Below, piece by piece: positions 1-8,511 of a stretch of DNA of 64,000 nucleotides; the stretch's first letter is position 1; each line of letters opens with the position of its first letter. A program made the position numbers and the translations under genes. Where the stretch lies: the NCBI GenBank assembly GCA_031963445.1, contig JASSUH010000001.1, positions 620,001 through 684,000 on the forward strand, in the 5' to 3' direction. The notes under the pieces are model-generated. The model worked only from the letters and a program-made list of their open reading frames with translations, did not search any database and had not been told where the DNA came from. This DNA is from JASSUD01 sp031963445 (GTDB taxonomy: Bacteria > Pseudomonadota > Gammaproteobacteria > Burkholderiales > Burkholderiaceae).

Positions 1-145
1 GAATGAAAAGCGTTTGAGCTTTTTTATACTTTTCTGAAAATACTTATCGTTATTGCAGATAGCTCTAGTTTTGAAAGGCTGCGCTTTGATGAGCAGATGC
101 TCTACACTCGCTCGATATATTTTGCCGATCAAAATGGAGTTTTTA

Positions 146-1348
146 ATGTTAAAGCGCTGGGTGAGTTTTTTCTTGGCCGTCATGCTCACAGCATGTGCTG
201 CTACCGCTCGTTCTTCTGCTAAAGCAGAAGAGGAAATTAAACTGCAAGTGCAGCCAGGGGATTTTCTGGTTTCTAATTTTCAGTTTGAAAGCGGCCAGAA
301 TTTGCAGCTGCTTACTCAGCACTACCTCACACTGGGTACGCCACAGCGTGATAGCGATGGCAACTGCACTAACGCAGTACTGTTATTGCATGGCATTACG
401 GGAGCAGGGCAAGCTTTTCTGACGCCAACCATGCAGCGTGAACTTTTTGCTCCAGGTCAGCCGTTGGATGCAACGCGCTACTACATCATTATTCCTGATG
501 CGCTAGGGCGCGGCGGTTCTAGCAAGCCGAGCGATGGCTTGCGTGCACAATTTCCAAAATATAGCGATAAAGATATTGTCGCTGCCCAATATAGGCTAGT
601 GACTGAGGGTCTACGGCTAACACATTTAAATTTAGTGTTAGGTGTGTCAACGGGTGGACGGCAAACTTGGATTTGGGGCGAGCGCTATCCCGCCATGATG
701 GATAAGTTGATGGTAATCGGCTCGCAGCCAGTCGCTTTACGTGGGCGTGATGCTTGGTGGCGAAAAATGGTCGCAGATGCTATCCGACGTGACCCTAGTT
801 GGCAAAACGGTGACTATATAAGTCAACCCACCCAGTGGTTAAATACGCTGCCCATGTTGCCGCTCATGTTGAGCAGTGCGAGCACTTTACAAGACGAGGC
901 GAACACGCAAGCCAATATAGATCAGCTATTTAAGAAAATCGCCAGCGATGGTTATAAGCGTTTCGATGCGAATGATGAGTTGTATTGGTTGGAAGCTTCC
1001 AATTCCACGAACCCAGAGCCAGAGTTGGCAAAGATTGAAGCAAAACTGTACGTGGTAAATTTTCAAGATGATTTATTGAATACGGTCGGGCCTGAAGAAA
1101 TGTCACGCCTTGTTGCAAAGGTGCCACAAGGCGATTTTGTCGAGGTGCCTCATAGCATTGCCCCATATGGTCACCGGACAGTTGCTCATCCAGAAGCGTG
1201 GAAACCTTATCTGATCCAATTTCTTCAGCCTTCTACGGCACTTCCTGCTGCGGTTCCTCTCATTAGTAATGAGCAGCAAGACACAGAAACTACCTCGGAT
1301 AAAAGCACGCCACCTCTGCCCACTGCCGTGGATACGGGCAATTCATAG
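146..1348 (+). CDS. alpha/beta hydrolase, homoserine O-acetyltransferase-like, predicted lipoprotein
   Basis: A 400-residue alpha/beta-hydrolase-fold protein. I start it at ATG 146 because GGAG lies 7 nt upstream and the protein then opens with a lipoprotein signal peptide (hydrophobic stretch, then lipobox LTAC at about residues 14-17); an in-frame ORF extends further upstream without a signal. Catalytic features are visible: the LLLHGITG oxyanion strand, the nucleophile elbow GVSTGG, an acid-loop NFQDD and a late His in YGHRTVAHPEAW. The elbow and the C-terminal His context resemble MetX-like acyltransferases and related hydrolases, so the fold is sure but the substrate is not. The lipid anchor suggests a periplasmic or outer-membrane position, unlike true cytosolic MetX. 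It stands alone, 84 bp before minC. Confidence 0.8.
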   Translation: MLKRWVSFFLAVMLTACAATARSSAKAEEEIKLQVQPGDFLVSNFQFESGQNLQLLTQHYLTLGTPQRDSDGNCTNAVLLLHGITGAGQAFLTPTMQRELFAPGQPLDATRYYIIIPDALGRGGSSKPSDGLRAQFPKYSDKDIVAAQYRLVTEGLRLTHLNLVLGVSTGGRQTWIWGERYPAMMDKLMVIGSQPVALRGRDAWWRKMVADAIRRDPSWQNGDYISQPTQWLNTLPMLPLMLSSASTLQDEANTQANIDQLFKKIASDGYKRFDANDELYWLEASNSTNPEPELAKIEAKLYVVNFQDDLLNTVGPEEMSRLVAKVPQGDFVEVPHSIAPYGHRTVAHPEAWKPYLIQFLQPSTALPAAVPLISNEQQDTETTSDKSTPPLPTAVDTGNS

Positions 1349-1432
1349 GCAGCCTTAAAGAAAAATTCTTAAAAACTAATGCAACTCTTTAAGACAACGG
1401 TAGAATACGCACTTTTGCGGCTGGCACACTAA

Positions 1433-2170
1433 ATGTCGAATAAAAAAGCGGCTTCTTTTGAATTGCGTAATGGCAGCGTTGATACGCTTTTTTTTGCGCC
1501 TAAAGCAAGCGATTTTGAGGCGATACGTACTGAGTTGATGCGCCGTTTTGAAACGACTCCAGAATTTTTTGCAAATGATGGAGTGGTCATTGATGTGCGG
1601 CGATGTGACGTCCTTGAGCCTCTGTCGCTAACAGCGCTCATAGATTTGCTCAAGCAGGTGCGCATGCGGCCTATTGGCGTGATTGCCGATGAAGCGCAGC
1701 GCGAATGGGCTGAGCTGGGCAAGCTGCCGATCTTGGATGGGCGCGATAAACGCGGCGCAAAACCGATTGAAAAATCGGCTTCTGCTGATGCGGCGGTGGC
1801 GGCCAACATGGTTACGCTACAGCCTGAGCTAGCGGCAAGCACGATGGTGCTCGATAAGCCACTGCGTTCTGGTCAGCAAATCTATGCTAAAGGTGATTTG
1901 GTTGTGCTGGAGCCAGTGAATGGCGGCGCTGAGGTGATGGCTGAAGGCAATCTTTATATCTATGCGCCGCTCCGTGGTCGTGCGCTGGCTGGCGTGCATG
2001 GTAAAAGCGATGCACGCATTTTTTGTACTTGCTTAGAAGCTGAGTTGATTTCGATTGCAGGCATTTACTGTACGGCCGAAGCGCCAGTAGCAGCGAATGT
2101 ATATGGCAAATCGGCACAAATAAAGTTAGTTGAAGAGAAACTAATCATTGAGTCATTGCGGCTTACATGA
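1433..2170 (+). CDS. minC: septum site-determining protein MinC
   Basis: Inhibitor of FtsZ polymerisation that, with MinD, keeps division septa away from cell poles. The 245-residue product has the two expected parts: an N-terminal alpha/beta FtsZ-interacting domain (about 1-105) and a C-terminal beta-helix (about 140-240) with the family signatures LRSGQQIYAKGDL, GGAEVMAEGNLYIYAPLRGRALAG and the Ile/Ala-rich ISIAGIY turn that binds MinD. A ~25-residue Ala-rich linker joins them. Length is close to other beta-proteobacterial MinC proteins. It is the first gene of minC-minD-minE; minD starts 22 nt after its stop, so co-transcription is expected. Confidence 0.96.
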   Translation: MSNKKAASFELRNGSVDTLFFAPKASDFEAIRTELMRRFETTPEFFANDGVVIDVRRCDVLEPLSLTALIDLLKQVRMRPIGVIADEAQREWAELGKLPILDGRDKRGAKPIEKSASADAAVAANMVTLQPELAASTMVLDKPLRSGQQIYAKGDLVVLEPVNGGAEVMAEGNLYIYAPLRGRALAGVHGKSDARIFCTCLEAELISIAGIYCTAEAPVAANVYGKSAQIKLVEEKLIIESLRLT

Positions 2171-2192
2171 AATGAATAACGCGAGTAAACAT

Positions 2193-3008
2193 ATGGCAAA
2201 AATCATTGTCGTGACCTCCGGTAAAGGGGGCGTCGGCAAGACCACCACGAGCGCAAGCTTCGCCACAGGCTTGGCCTTGCGCGGCTATAAAACAGTAGTG
2301 ATTGATTTCGATGTGGGTCTCCGTAACCTTGATTTAATTATGGGTTGCGAGCGGCGCGTGGTCTACGATTTGATTAATGTCATTCAAGATGAAGCGAATC
2401 TCAATCAGGCGTTGATCAAAGATAAAAAGTGCGAAAACCTTTTTATTCTGCCAGCGTCACAGACTCGTGATAAAGATGCATTAACCGCTCAGGGCGTAGA
2501 AAAGGTTATCGATAACCTACGCGAGATGGGTTTTGAATATATTGTTTGCGATTCACCCGCAGGGATTGAATCAGGGGCATTGCTTGCGATGCACTATGCT
2601 GATGAAGCCGTGATTGTGACGAACCCAGAAGTTTCGTCAGTGCGTGATTCAGATCGCATCTTAGGTATGTTGTCGTCCAAAACCAAGCGTGCGATGGAAG
2701 GCTTGGCGCCAATCAAAGAGCATTTGTTAATCACTCGTTACAATCCAAGGCGTGTGAATGAAGGGGAAATGCTGTCAATTGCTGATATCCAAGAAATTTT
2801 GCGGATTGAATTGATCGGCGTGATTCCAGAGTCAGAAGAAGTGTTGCATGCGTCGAATCAAGGCACGCCCGTGATTCATTTAAAAGATGCCATAGCGGCC
2901 GAAGCTTACAGCGACGTCATCGAACGTTTTCTGGGAAAAGAAAAGCCTCTGCGCTTTACTGATTATCAAAAACCAGGCCTACTTCAGCGCCTTTTCAGAA
3001 ATAAATAG
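2193..3008 (+). CDS. minD: septum site-determining ATPase MinD
   Basis: Membrane-cycling ParA/MinD-type ATPase that recruits MinC and is released by MinE. The 271-residue product starts at the family-typical MAKIIVVTSGKGGVGKTT (deviant Walker A with signature lysine, residues ~10-18). I chose ATG 2193 over an upstream in-frame ATG at 2148, which would overlap minC and add 15 residues with no family match. Switch-type motifs are visible (DFDVGLRNLDL, and CDSPAGIE as Walker B). The C-terminus (LLQRLFRNK) is the amphipathic membrane-targeting helix. Spacing to minE is 9 nt. Confidence 0.97.
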   Translation: MAKIIVVTSGKGGVGKTTTSASFATGLALRGYKTVVIDFDVGLRNLDLIMGCERRVVYDLINVIQDEANLNQALIKDKKCENLFILPASQTRDKDALTAQGVEKVIDNLREMGFEYIVCDSPAGIESGALLAMHYADEAVIVTNPEVSSVRDSDRILGMLSSKTKRAMEGLAPIKEHLLITRYNPRRVNEGEMLSIADIQEILRIELIGVIPESEEVLHASNQGTPVIHLKDAIAAEAYSDVIERFLGKEKPLRFTDYQKPGLLQRLFRNK

Positions 3009-3017
3009 GAACGCAAC

Positions 3018-3272
3018 ATGTCGATACTTTCTCTTTTACTTGGAGAAAAGAAGAAATCCGCGACGGTTGCGAAGGAACGTTTGCAGCTGATTATTGCGCA
3101 TGAACGCACAAGCGGCCATGCGCCGCTTAATTACCTGCCAGAGTTGCAGCGTGAATTAATCGCGGTTATTTCAAAATATGTAAATATTGCCGAAAAAGAT
3201 ATCCAAGTTCACTTGGAGCAGCAAGAGCACCTTGAAGTGCTGGAAGTCAAAATAGAGCTTCCGCAAAAATAA
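3018..3272 (+). CDS. minE: cell division topological specificity factor MinE
   Basis: Stimulates MinD ATPase and drives Min oscillation. The 84-residue product has the N-terminal membrane-binding and anti-MinCD segment (SILSLLLGEKKKSATVAKERLQLIIAHER, conserved Arg/Leu pattern) followed by the topological specificity domain with YLPELQRELIAVISKYV. Length is close to the 88 residues of E. coli MinE. A TAGGA Shine-Dalgarno sits ahead of ATG 3018. It ends the min operon and converges on the minus-strand lipoprotein gene with a 61-bp gap. Confidence 0.96.
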   Translation: MSILSLLLGEKKKSATVAKERLQLIIAHERTSGHAPLNYLPELQRELIAVISKYVNIAEKDIQVHLEQQEHLEVLEVKIELPQK

Positions 3273-3333
3273 CAAGCTATATCAATAGAGCCCATTGCAT
3301 TAACCTTTAACAGGTTGTGCTTTTGGCCTCTTC

Positions 3334-3837
3334 CTAACGCTGATTCAAGCTATAGCGTAATTGCGGTGCAGCGATTGTGCTTAGCTGGAAACGGCCATCA
3401 TCATTAAATAGCCAACCTTCTAGAATCTCGACCTCGCTCTTATTCCCAAATAATGCTGCAGGGGGTGAAGGTAATGGAGCTGCCTGCCGTAGGCTGGCTA
3501 GCGCAATTTTTTCCGCTCGTTTATCGCCGTTGCTGCGATAGACCGACGAGGCTAATAAATTACCCTGTTTATCTACTTTAAAAGCGAGCACGACAACTGA
3601 GCGCAGCATGACTTGCGGCCGCCCAATAGAAGTTGTTGCTACATTCCTTTGTGTAATGTGCTGCGCCAGAGCAACCTTATATTGATTAAGTACGGCCAGG
3701 CTTGGCCCTTGGGAAATAGGCGGGCTTACTGGTAAGTTTGGTGCGCGCTGTGAACTACAGCCAGCCATCAGCATAGCGGCTGTGGTGATAGCTAGAAGGG
3801 TGGTGCGCGCAGTTGATAGAGAAAATGATTGGATCAT
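3334..3837 (-). CDS. putative lipoprotein with TonB/TolA C-terminal-like domain
   Basis: Unassigned exported protein of about 167 residues. The N-terminus has a hydrophobic stretch ending in the lipobox LMAGC, so it should be a lipoprotein. Residues ~60-140 look like a TonB/TolA C-terminal domain: a basic strand RSVVVLAFKVDKQGNLL followed by a helix ending in ASLRQAAPLPSPP, which is the typical spacing of that fold. I start at ATG 3837; a GTG at 3855 in the same frame is possible but would put charged residues before the signal. No proton-channel partners (ExbBD, TolQR) are nearby, so the role is unknown. Confidence 0.65.
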   Translation of the reverse strand: MIQSFSLSTARTTLLAITTAAMLMAGCSSQRAPNLPVSPPISQGPSLAVLNQYKVALAQHITQRNVATTSIGRPQVMLRSVVVLAFKVDKQGNLLASSVYRSNGDKRAEKIALASLRQAAPLPSPPAALFGNKSEVEILEGWLFNDDGRFQLSTIAAPQLRYSLNQR

Positions 3838-3862
3838 AAGGCCCACTCTATTCACAAAAGGT

Positions 3863-3949
3863 TAAAGAACCTCTGCCTAATCCTACAAAGGCGGCTATAA
3901 GTGCTGGCAGTAAAGATATGCATTGCCCTAGGGTTATGCAGAGATTCTT
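3863..3949. repeat. palindromic repeat family C, degenerate copy
   Basis: The ends AAAGAACCTCTGC and GCAGAGATTCTT are inverted copies of each other and match the ends of the other family C elements at 4736, 9309 and 15301. The interior (CTGGCAGTAAAGATATGCATTGCC) also resembles those copies. The rest of 3950-4203 shows no gene I can support. Confidence 0.6.
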
Positions 3950-4203
3950 GGGAGAAGATATTAGACCCATTGTAAGCACCGTTCTAATCTCCACCAGTAG
4001 AGAGGCGCGCAATTTGCTTTGAGTATACGAAACGGAACAATACCAGGCAAATTCGCCAATATCTGAGGTAAACACTGAGCAAATTAAGAGCCGCGCCATG
4101 CTTTTTGCCCCGCAGGTGTACGGTGTGCGTTCGTGGGCTTGGCTCTTGATGGATTAGCGTGTATTGGCTAGCGAGATAAATAAGGTAAGAGGGGAGGCGA
4201 AAA

Positions 4204-4368
4204 ATGAGTCAATCTAATAATGATAGGCCCGATAATTTCAGCGCATCCGTTAGGCATAACGACAATGTGCATAGCACCATGCCTCAGCGCAACGATACAA
4301 AGCGGCGGCAAGCACCACATGACAATCCTAATCGGAAGCCAGGAGAAGGTGAGCCGAGTGTAGGTTGA
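4204..4368 (+). CDS. small hydrophilic ORF, unknown
   Basis: A 54-codon ORF preceded by a very strong purine-rich Shine-Dalgarno (AGGGGAGG at 4190-4197, 6 nt from ATG). The product is highly polar (many Asn, Asp, Arg, His, Pro) with no hydrophobic segment, ending PNRKPGEGEPSVG. I recognise no family. It stops just upstream of a family A palindrome, as several genuine genes in this window do. The strong ribosome site is the main support; composition alone does not prove translation. Confidence 0.4.
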   Translation: MSQSNNDRPDNFSASVRHNDNVHSTMPQRNDTKRRQAPHDNPNRKPGEGEPSVG

Positions 4369-4371
4369 AAA

Positions 4372-4480
4372 TTAAGAACCTGTTTAGGCTTTCCCTGGCG
4401 CCCTTGCGCCGCCTTGCCGTACGTTTTGTACTGTCTGCGGCGGCGCAAGACCACTAGGAAAACCCTAAATAGGTTCTTAA
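4372..4480. repeat. palindromic repeat family A
   Basis: Outer arms TTAAGAACCTGTTTAGG and CCTAAATAGGTTCTTAA are inverted copies. The interior has a second dyad of GGCGCCCTTGCGCCGCC type against CGGCGGCGCAAG around a TACGTTTTGTACTGT centre. Related copies lie at 46258, 46379, 51105, 58221 and 58325. Confidence 0.85.
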
Positions 4481-4491
4481 AAAGGTAGGTT

Positions 4492-4523
4492 CGTAGGTTG
4501 GGGTGACGAAGGAACCCCAACGT
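4492..4523. repeat. palindromic repeat family B, short copy
   Basis: Contains the core CGTAGGTTGGGGTGACGAAGG followed by AACCCCAAC, found in all family B elements. It directly follows the family A copy. Confidence 0.75.
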
Positions 4524-4735
4524 GTGCACCAACAGCCTCTAAAATCTGCACGGTGATTTCTTGCCCTTGCTTAATTCAAGGTTTCTCTAAACTAATTTAA
4601 GGAGCCGCTGAAATGACTGCTGACCACGAGACAGCCTCAGCCAGTGTTAGAATGTTTCGCGTTAGTTTGTTAAATGTTGGGTGGTGCTCAAAATCCTCAC
4701 ACATTGCATTAACAAAACAAATAAACCCTTCTGTA

Positions 4736-4859
4736 AGGAATCTCTGCAAAACCGCCTTGGGCAGCAGGATAAACAACTAAGGCCTCCCTTTTTTGCATTG
4801 GGTACTATGTACTAGCAGCAAAGGCATGGCTGGCCCTTGGGGTCTTGCAGAGGTTCCTA
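4736..4859. repeat. palindromic repeat family C, upstream of rnr
   Basis: Terminal arms AGGAATCTCTGCAAAACC and the inverse GGTCTTGCAGAGGTTCCT, with the interior GATAAACAACTAAGGCCTCC shared with the copy at 15301. It covers the region where the rnr start and ribosome site would be expected. The remaining sequence 4524-4735 shows no supported gene. Confidence 0.8.
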
Positions 4860-4885
4860 ATAAAAACTTTTTTGAAGCCTTTCTC

Positions 4886-7324
4886 TTGAGCCAATTTCTC
4901 TATTCGATTCCAAGCCGTGAAACAATTCTTGAGGCGCTGCGTGCTGCTAAAGGACCCATTGAGCCTAATGATCTATTTAAAAAACTGTCTGTTAAAAAGC
5001 CAGAGCAGGAAGGTTTTTTAAAACGGCTCCAAGCGATGGAGCGTGATGGGCAAATCCGCGTGAATCAGCAAGGATCTTTTGAACTGCAAAATACCGCGCA
5101 ATTTATCGCTGGGCGGGTGCAGGCCCATCGTGATGGGTATGGCTTTTTGATCCGTGAAGATGGTGAGGCCGATCTCTTTTTGCCCTACCAAGAAATGCAA
5201 AAATTGATGCACAATGATCGCGTATTGGCGCGCTCAGGTGGGCAAGATCGTCGAGGGCGGCAGGAAGGGCATGTGGTGGAAATCACTGAACGGGCTAATC
5301 AATATGTGATTGGGCGTTTATTGGAAGAAAACGGCGTGTTGCTGGTTGCGCCAGAAGATAAGCGTATTGGTCGTGACATTCTGATTACGCCCGGTGGGCA
5401 AGGCAAGGCGCGTGTTGGCCAAGTCGTGAGCGTGGAGTTAACACGTTTTCCTGATCGTATGACTTCCCCCGCTGGAAAAGTGGTTGAAGTATTAGGCGAG
5501 CTTGATGACCCAGGCATGGAAATTGAAATAGCCGTGCGCAAATTTGGTTTGCCGCACCGTTTTAGCAAAACGGTGGAAGCACACGCGGCTAAGCTGCCTG
5601 ATAAAGTAACCGCAGCCGATGCAAAAAACCGCATTGATCTACGAGACGTGCCACTGGTGACGATTGATGGAGAAGATGCACGTGATTTTGACGACGCAGT
5701 TTATTGCGAGCCCATACGTTTAGGCCGTAGCAGTGGTTTTAGATTGATTGTGGCCATTGCTGATGTCGCACATTATGTCAAACCACATGATGCGCTTGAT
5801 ATAGCAGCGCTTGAGCGTAGTACTTCCGTGTATTTCCCACGTCGGGTGATACCGATGCTGCCAGAGAAATTATCCAATGGACTATGCTCGCTCAATCCTC
5901 ACGTTGATCGCTGCGCTTTAGTGTGCGATATGACGTTAACTGCGCAGGGCAAGATTAAGGCGTATCAATTCTATCCAGCCTTAATCCATTCAGCAGCGCG
6001 CTTTACTTATACGGCTGTGGCCGACATATTGGCGCATCCAAATGGCTTAGAAGCTAAGTGTCATCCTGACTTAGTGCCGCATCTACAAAATCTATATGGC
6101 GTTTATCAAGCGTTTGCCAGCGCACGCAAAAAGCGTGGCGCGCTCGATTTTGAGACGGTCGAAACTTACATCGTTTGTAATGCTCAGGGAAAAATCGAGA
6201 AAATTGTGCCGCGCGAACGTAATGACGCGCATAAATTAATTGAAGAATGCATGTTAGCGGCCAATGTCTGTGCCGCTGATTTTTTAAAGCTGCATGATCA
6301 CGCTGGGCTATATCGTGTGCATGCGACGCCTTCTGAGGAAAAACTCACTAACTTGCGCACTTTCCTACGCGACCTTGGGTTGACGCTAGGCGGGGGAGCT
6401 GACCCGCAAGCAAGCGATTATGCAGCACTACTGACGCAAATCCGCGAGCGCCCAGATGCGCAGATTCTGCAAACCATGCTCTTGCGTTCAATGCAACAAG
6501 CGGTTTACAGCCCTGACAATATTGGTCATTTTGGGCTGGCTTATGAAGCTTATGCTCATTTCACGAGCCCTATTCGCCGCTACCCTGATCTCCTGACCCA
6601 TCGTGCGTTACATGCGATTATCCGAGGTGAGCAATATAAACCTACGATTCCATCCGAAGTCGAGCTAAACCTCACGCTGCCAGCGTCCGCGCGCGCGGCT
6701 AATGACGAGGAAAAGAAAAAAAGCGCGCAGAAGGAGGCGAAAAAAGGACGCCAAAAAGCCGCTCACCAACATCCTGAGCAGGCCACTTGGAAAATGCTTG
6801 GGCACCATTGCTCAGCGAATGAACGGCGGGCTGATGAAGCATCGCGTGATGTGGAAGCCTGGCTCAAATGCTATTTCATGCGCGATAAGTTAGGTGAAGA
6901 GTTTGATGGCATGGTCAATGGCATCGCTCCGTTTGGTCTTTTTATTCAGCTTGATAAGCTTTTTGTCGAAGGTTTAGTCCATGTGACAGAACTGGGTGCT
7001 GATTACTTCCAATACGACGAAGTCAAGAATGAATTGCGCGGTGAACGCACAGGACAACGCTATCGCTTATTCGATCGCGTGCGTGTACAGGTCATGCGAG
7101 TGGATTTGAATGCGCGCAAAATTGATTTTCAGCTGGTGTCTGCCGAGCAGAAAAAAGGCGCGTCAAACAAAACCCCAACCGAGCGTGCCGGTAGTAAAGC
7201 AGAACCCAAAGCAAAAAAGTTGACAAAAGCAGCAGCAAAGAAAGTAGCAGAGCCTGCGGCTAAATCTTCGGCCGCCCGTCGTCCGGCTGTAAGACGCCGT
7301 ACTTCGCGTAAGGCTAAGAAGTAA
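4886..7324 (+). CDS. rnr: ribonuclease R
   Basis: Processive 3'-5' exoribonuclease of the RNB family, acting on structured RNA. Domains in order: an N-terminal helix-turn-helix-like segment, two cold-shock domains, an RNB catalytic domain with the metal-binding motif VTIDGEDARDFDDAV, an S1 domain (DGMVNGIAPFGLFIQL...VEGLVHVTEL) and a Lys/Ala-rich basic tail. The start is uncertain. Family members begin M-S-x-(F/Y)-x-Y-x-IPSRE, and the matching LSQFLYSIPSRE here begins at TTG 4886 (812 residues). In-frame ATGs at 4793 and 4826 lie inside a family C repeat and would add unrelated residues. A Lys/Ala-rich insert also sits between the RNB and S1 domains. Confidence 0.93.
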   Translation: MSQFLYSIPSRETILEALRAAKGPIEPNDLFKKLSVKKPEQEGFLKRLQAMERDGQIRVNQQGSFELQNTAQFIAGRVQAHRDGYGFLIREDGEADLFLPYQEMQKLMHNDRVLARSGGQDRRGRQEGHVVEITERANQYVIGRLLEENGVLLVAPEDKRIGRDILITPGGQGKARVGQVVSVELTRFPDRMTSPAGKVVEVLGELDDPGMEIEIAVRKFGLPHRFSKTVEAHAAKLPDKVTAADAKNRIDLRDVPLVTIDGEDARDFDDAVYCEPIRLGRSSGFRLIVAIADVAHYVKPHDALDIAALERSTSVYFPRRVIPMLPEKLSNGLCSLNPHVDRCALVCDMTLTAQGKIKAYQFYPALIHSAARFTYTAVADILAHPNGLEAKCHPDLVPHLQNLYGVYQAFASARKKRGALDFETVETYIVCNAQGKIEKIVPRERNDAHKLIEECMLAANVCAADFLKLHDHAGLYRVHATPSEEKLTNLRTFLRDLGLTLGGGADPQASDYAALLTQIRERPDAQILQTMLLRSMQQAVYSPDNIGHFGLAYEAYAHFTSPIRRYPDLLTHRALHAIIRGEQYKPTIPSEVELNLTLPASARAANDEEKKKSAQKEAKKGRQKAAHQHPEQATWKMLGHHCSANERRADEASRDVEAWLKCYFMRDKLGEEFDGMVNGIAPFGLFIQLDKLFVEGLVHVTELGADYFQYDEVKNELRGERTGQRYRLFDRVRVQVMRVDLNARKIDFQLVSAEQKKGASNKTPTERAGSKAEPKAKKLTKAAAKKVAEPAAKSSAARRPAVRRRTSRKAKK

Positions 7325-7375
7325 GCAAAATTTGGGCGCCAGTACGGCGCTGGTACGAAGCATCAAAATACTCTC

Positions 7376-7524
7376 AGAACTTGTTCACGATCTTCAAAAG
7401 TGGGTTGTGTTGGGGTTCCTTCGTCACCCCAACCTACAATTTTGGCCTTTTCGTAGGTTGGGGTGACGAAGGAACCCCAACATGACGGCCTTAAGGGTGA
7501 CTTCTGGAGATTGTGAACAGGTTT
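7376..7524. repeat. palindromic repeat family B
   Basis: Outer arms AGAACTTGTTCACGATC and GATTGTGAACAGGTTTT. Two inner inverted blocks, TTGGGGTTCCTTCGTCACCC and its complement, are separated by ACAATTTTGGCCTTTTCG. It fills most of the rnr-rlmB gap. Confidence 0.9.
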
Positions 7525-7561
7525 TACGTTAATTTATATTGATTTATCTATAGGTCTCCAG

Positions 7562-8311
7562 TTGGCTAGCTCTAAACTTATCTACGGTTTTCATGCCGTC
7601 ACCGCTCGGCTTAAACACGATGTCTCTACGATTGACGAGATTTATTACGATCCGGATCGTCGTGATCGACGCATGCTGGATTTTTTACAGCTTGTAAATG
7701 ATGCAGGCGTACGCTTAATCGCCGCTGACCCACGCCGCTTGCACGGGCTAATTGGTAGTGATCGCCATCAAGGTGTGGTCGCCCGTGCGGCTGAGATTGT
7801 GCTGACACAAAATCTGACTGAATTATTATCAACCATAGTTGGCCCACCCCTTTTGTTAGTGCTTGATGGGGTTACTGATCCACATAACTTAGGTGCATGT
7901 CTGCGTGTTGCAGATGCGGCCGGCGCGCATGCAGTGATTGCGCCGCGTGATCGCGCGGTTGGGCTGAATGCGACAGCTAGGAAAGTGGCAAGTGGTGCAG
8001 CGGACGCGGTTCCTTATTTGACGGTAACTAACTTAGCGCGTGCTCTGCGTGAATTGCAAGAACACCATATTTGGGTAGTGGGTGCGGCTGATGAGGCGCC
8101 CAAAAATTTGTACGCGGAACCGCTGACGGGGCCTCTAGCTTTGGTCTTGGGAGCCGAAGGTGAAGGCATGCGACGGCTAACTCGTGAGACTTGCGATGCT
8201 TTAATCCATATTCCTATGGCCGGCAGTGTTAGTAGCTTAAATGTATCGGTAGCTAGTGGTGTGTGTTTGTTTGAGGCGGTACGGCAAAGAGCGCATTCCA
8301 GCGTCGTCTAA
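7562..8311 (+). CDS. rlmB: 23S rRNA (guanosine(2251)-2'-O)-methyltransferase RlmB
   Basis: SPOUT-class (TrmH-type) SAM-dependent 2'-O-methyltransferase that modifies G2251 of 23S rRNA. The 249-residue protein has the N-terminal substrate-binding domain (KLIYGFHAVTARL) and the three knot motifs: NLGACLRVADAAG, LVLGAEGEGMRRL and IPMAGSVSSLNVSVASG. The start is TTG 7562, which gives the family-typical N-terminus; no ATG fits. It follows rnr, the usual beta-proteobacterial order, but a family B repeat lies between them and another starts at its stop codon. Confidence 0.95.
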   Translation: MASSKLIYGFHAVTARLKHDVSTIDEIYYDPDRRDRRMLDFLQLVNDAGVRLIAADPRRLHGLIGSDRHQGVVARAAEIVLTQNLTELLSTIVGPPLLLVLDGVTDPHNLGACLRVADAAGAHAVIAPRDRAVGLNATARKVASGAADAVPYLTVTNLARALRELQEHHIWVVGAADEAPKNLYAEPLTGPLALVLGAEGEGMRRLTRETCDALIHIPMAGSVSSLNVSVASGVCLFEAVRQRAHSSVV

Positions 8312-8486
8312 GAGCCTGTTCATAATCTTCCAAAGTGGTTGTGTTGGGGTTCCGTATTTAATTAAACTCTTCACCTCAACCTACGAATATCGCCAAAGAA
8401 TCGTAGGTTGGGGTGACGAAGGAACCCCAACATGCCGACCAAGCACCTCTCAGCGCCTTCTGTTTAGAGATCGTGAACAGATTCTA
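8312..8486. repeat. palindromic repeat family B, starts at the rlmB stop
   Basis: Begins GAGCCTGTTCATAATC immediately after the rlmB TAA and ends GATCGTGAACAGATTCT. It has a mixed interior: one arm carries TTCCGTATTTAATTAAACTC in place of the usual TTCCTTCGTCACC. It fills the rlmB-rpiA gap. Confidence 0.88.
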
Positions 8487-8511
8487 AATAGCTTCAAAGA
8501 ACAGGGTAAAC

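Noticed and set aside
4100..4203. TTCG upstream of the 54-codon ORF at 4204 as a possible hrpII box.
   Set aside because: The second half-site at 16 nt is not TTCG.
4284..4532. Minus-strand ORF through the family A repeat.
   Set aside because: Similar ORFs recur in other copies of the repeat; they are products of the palindrome, not genes.
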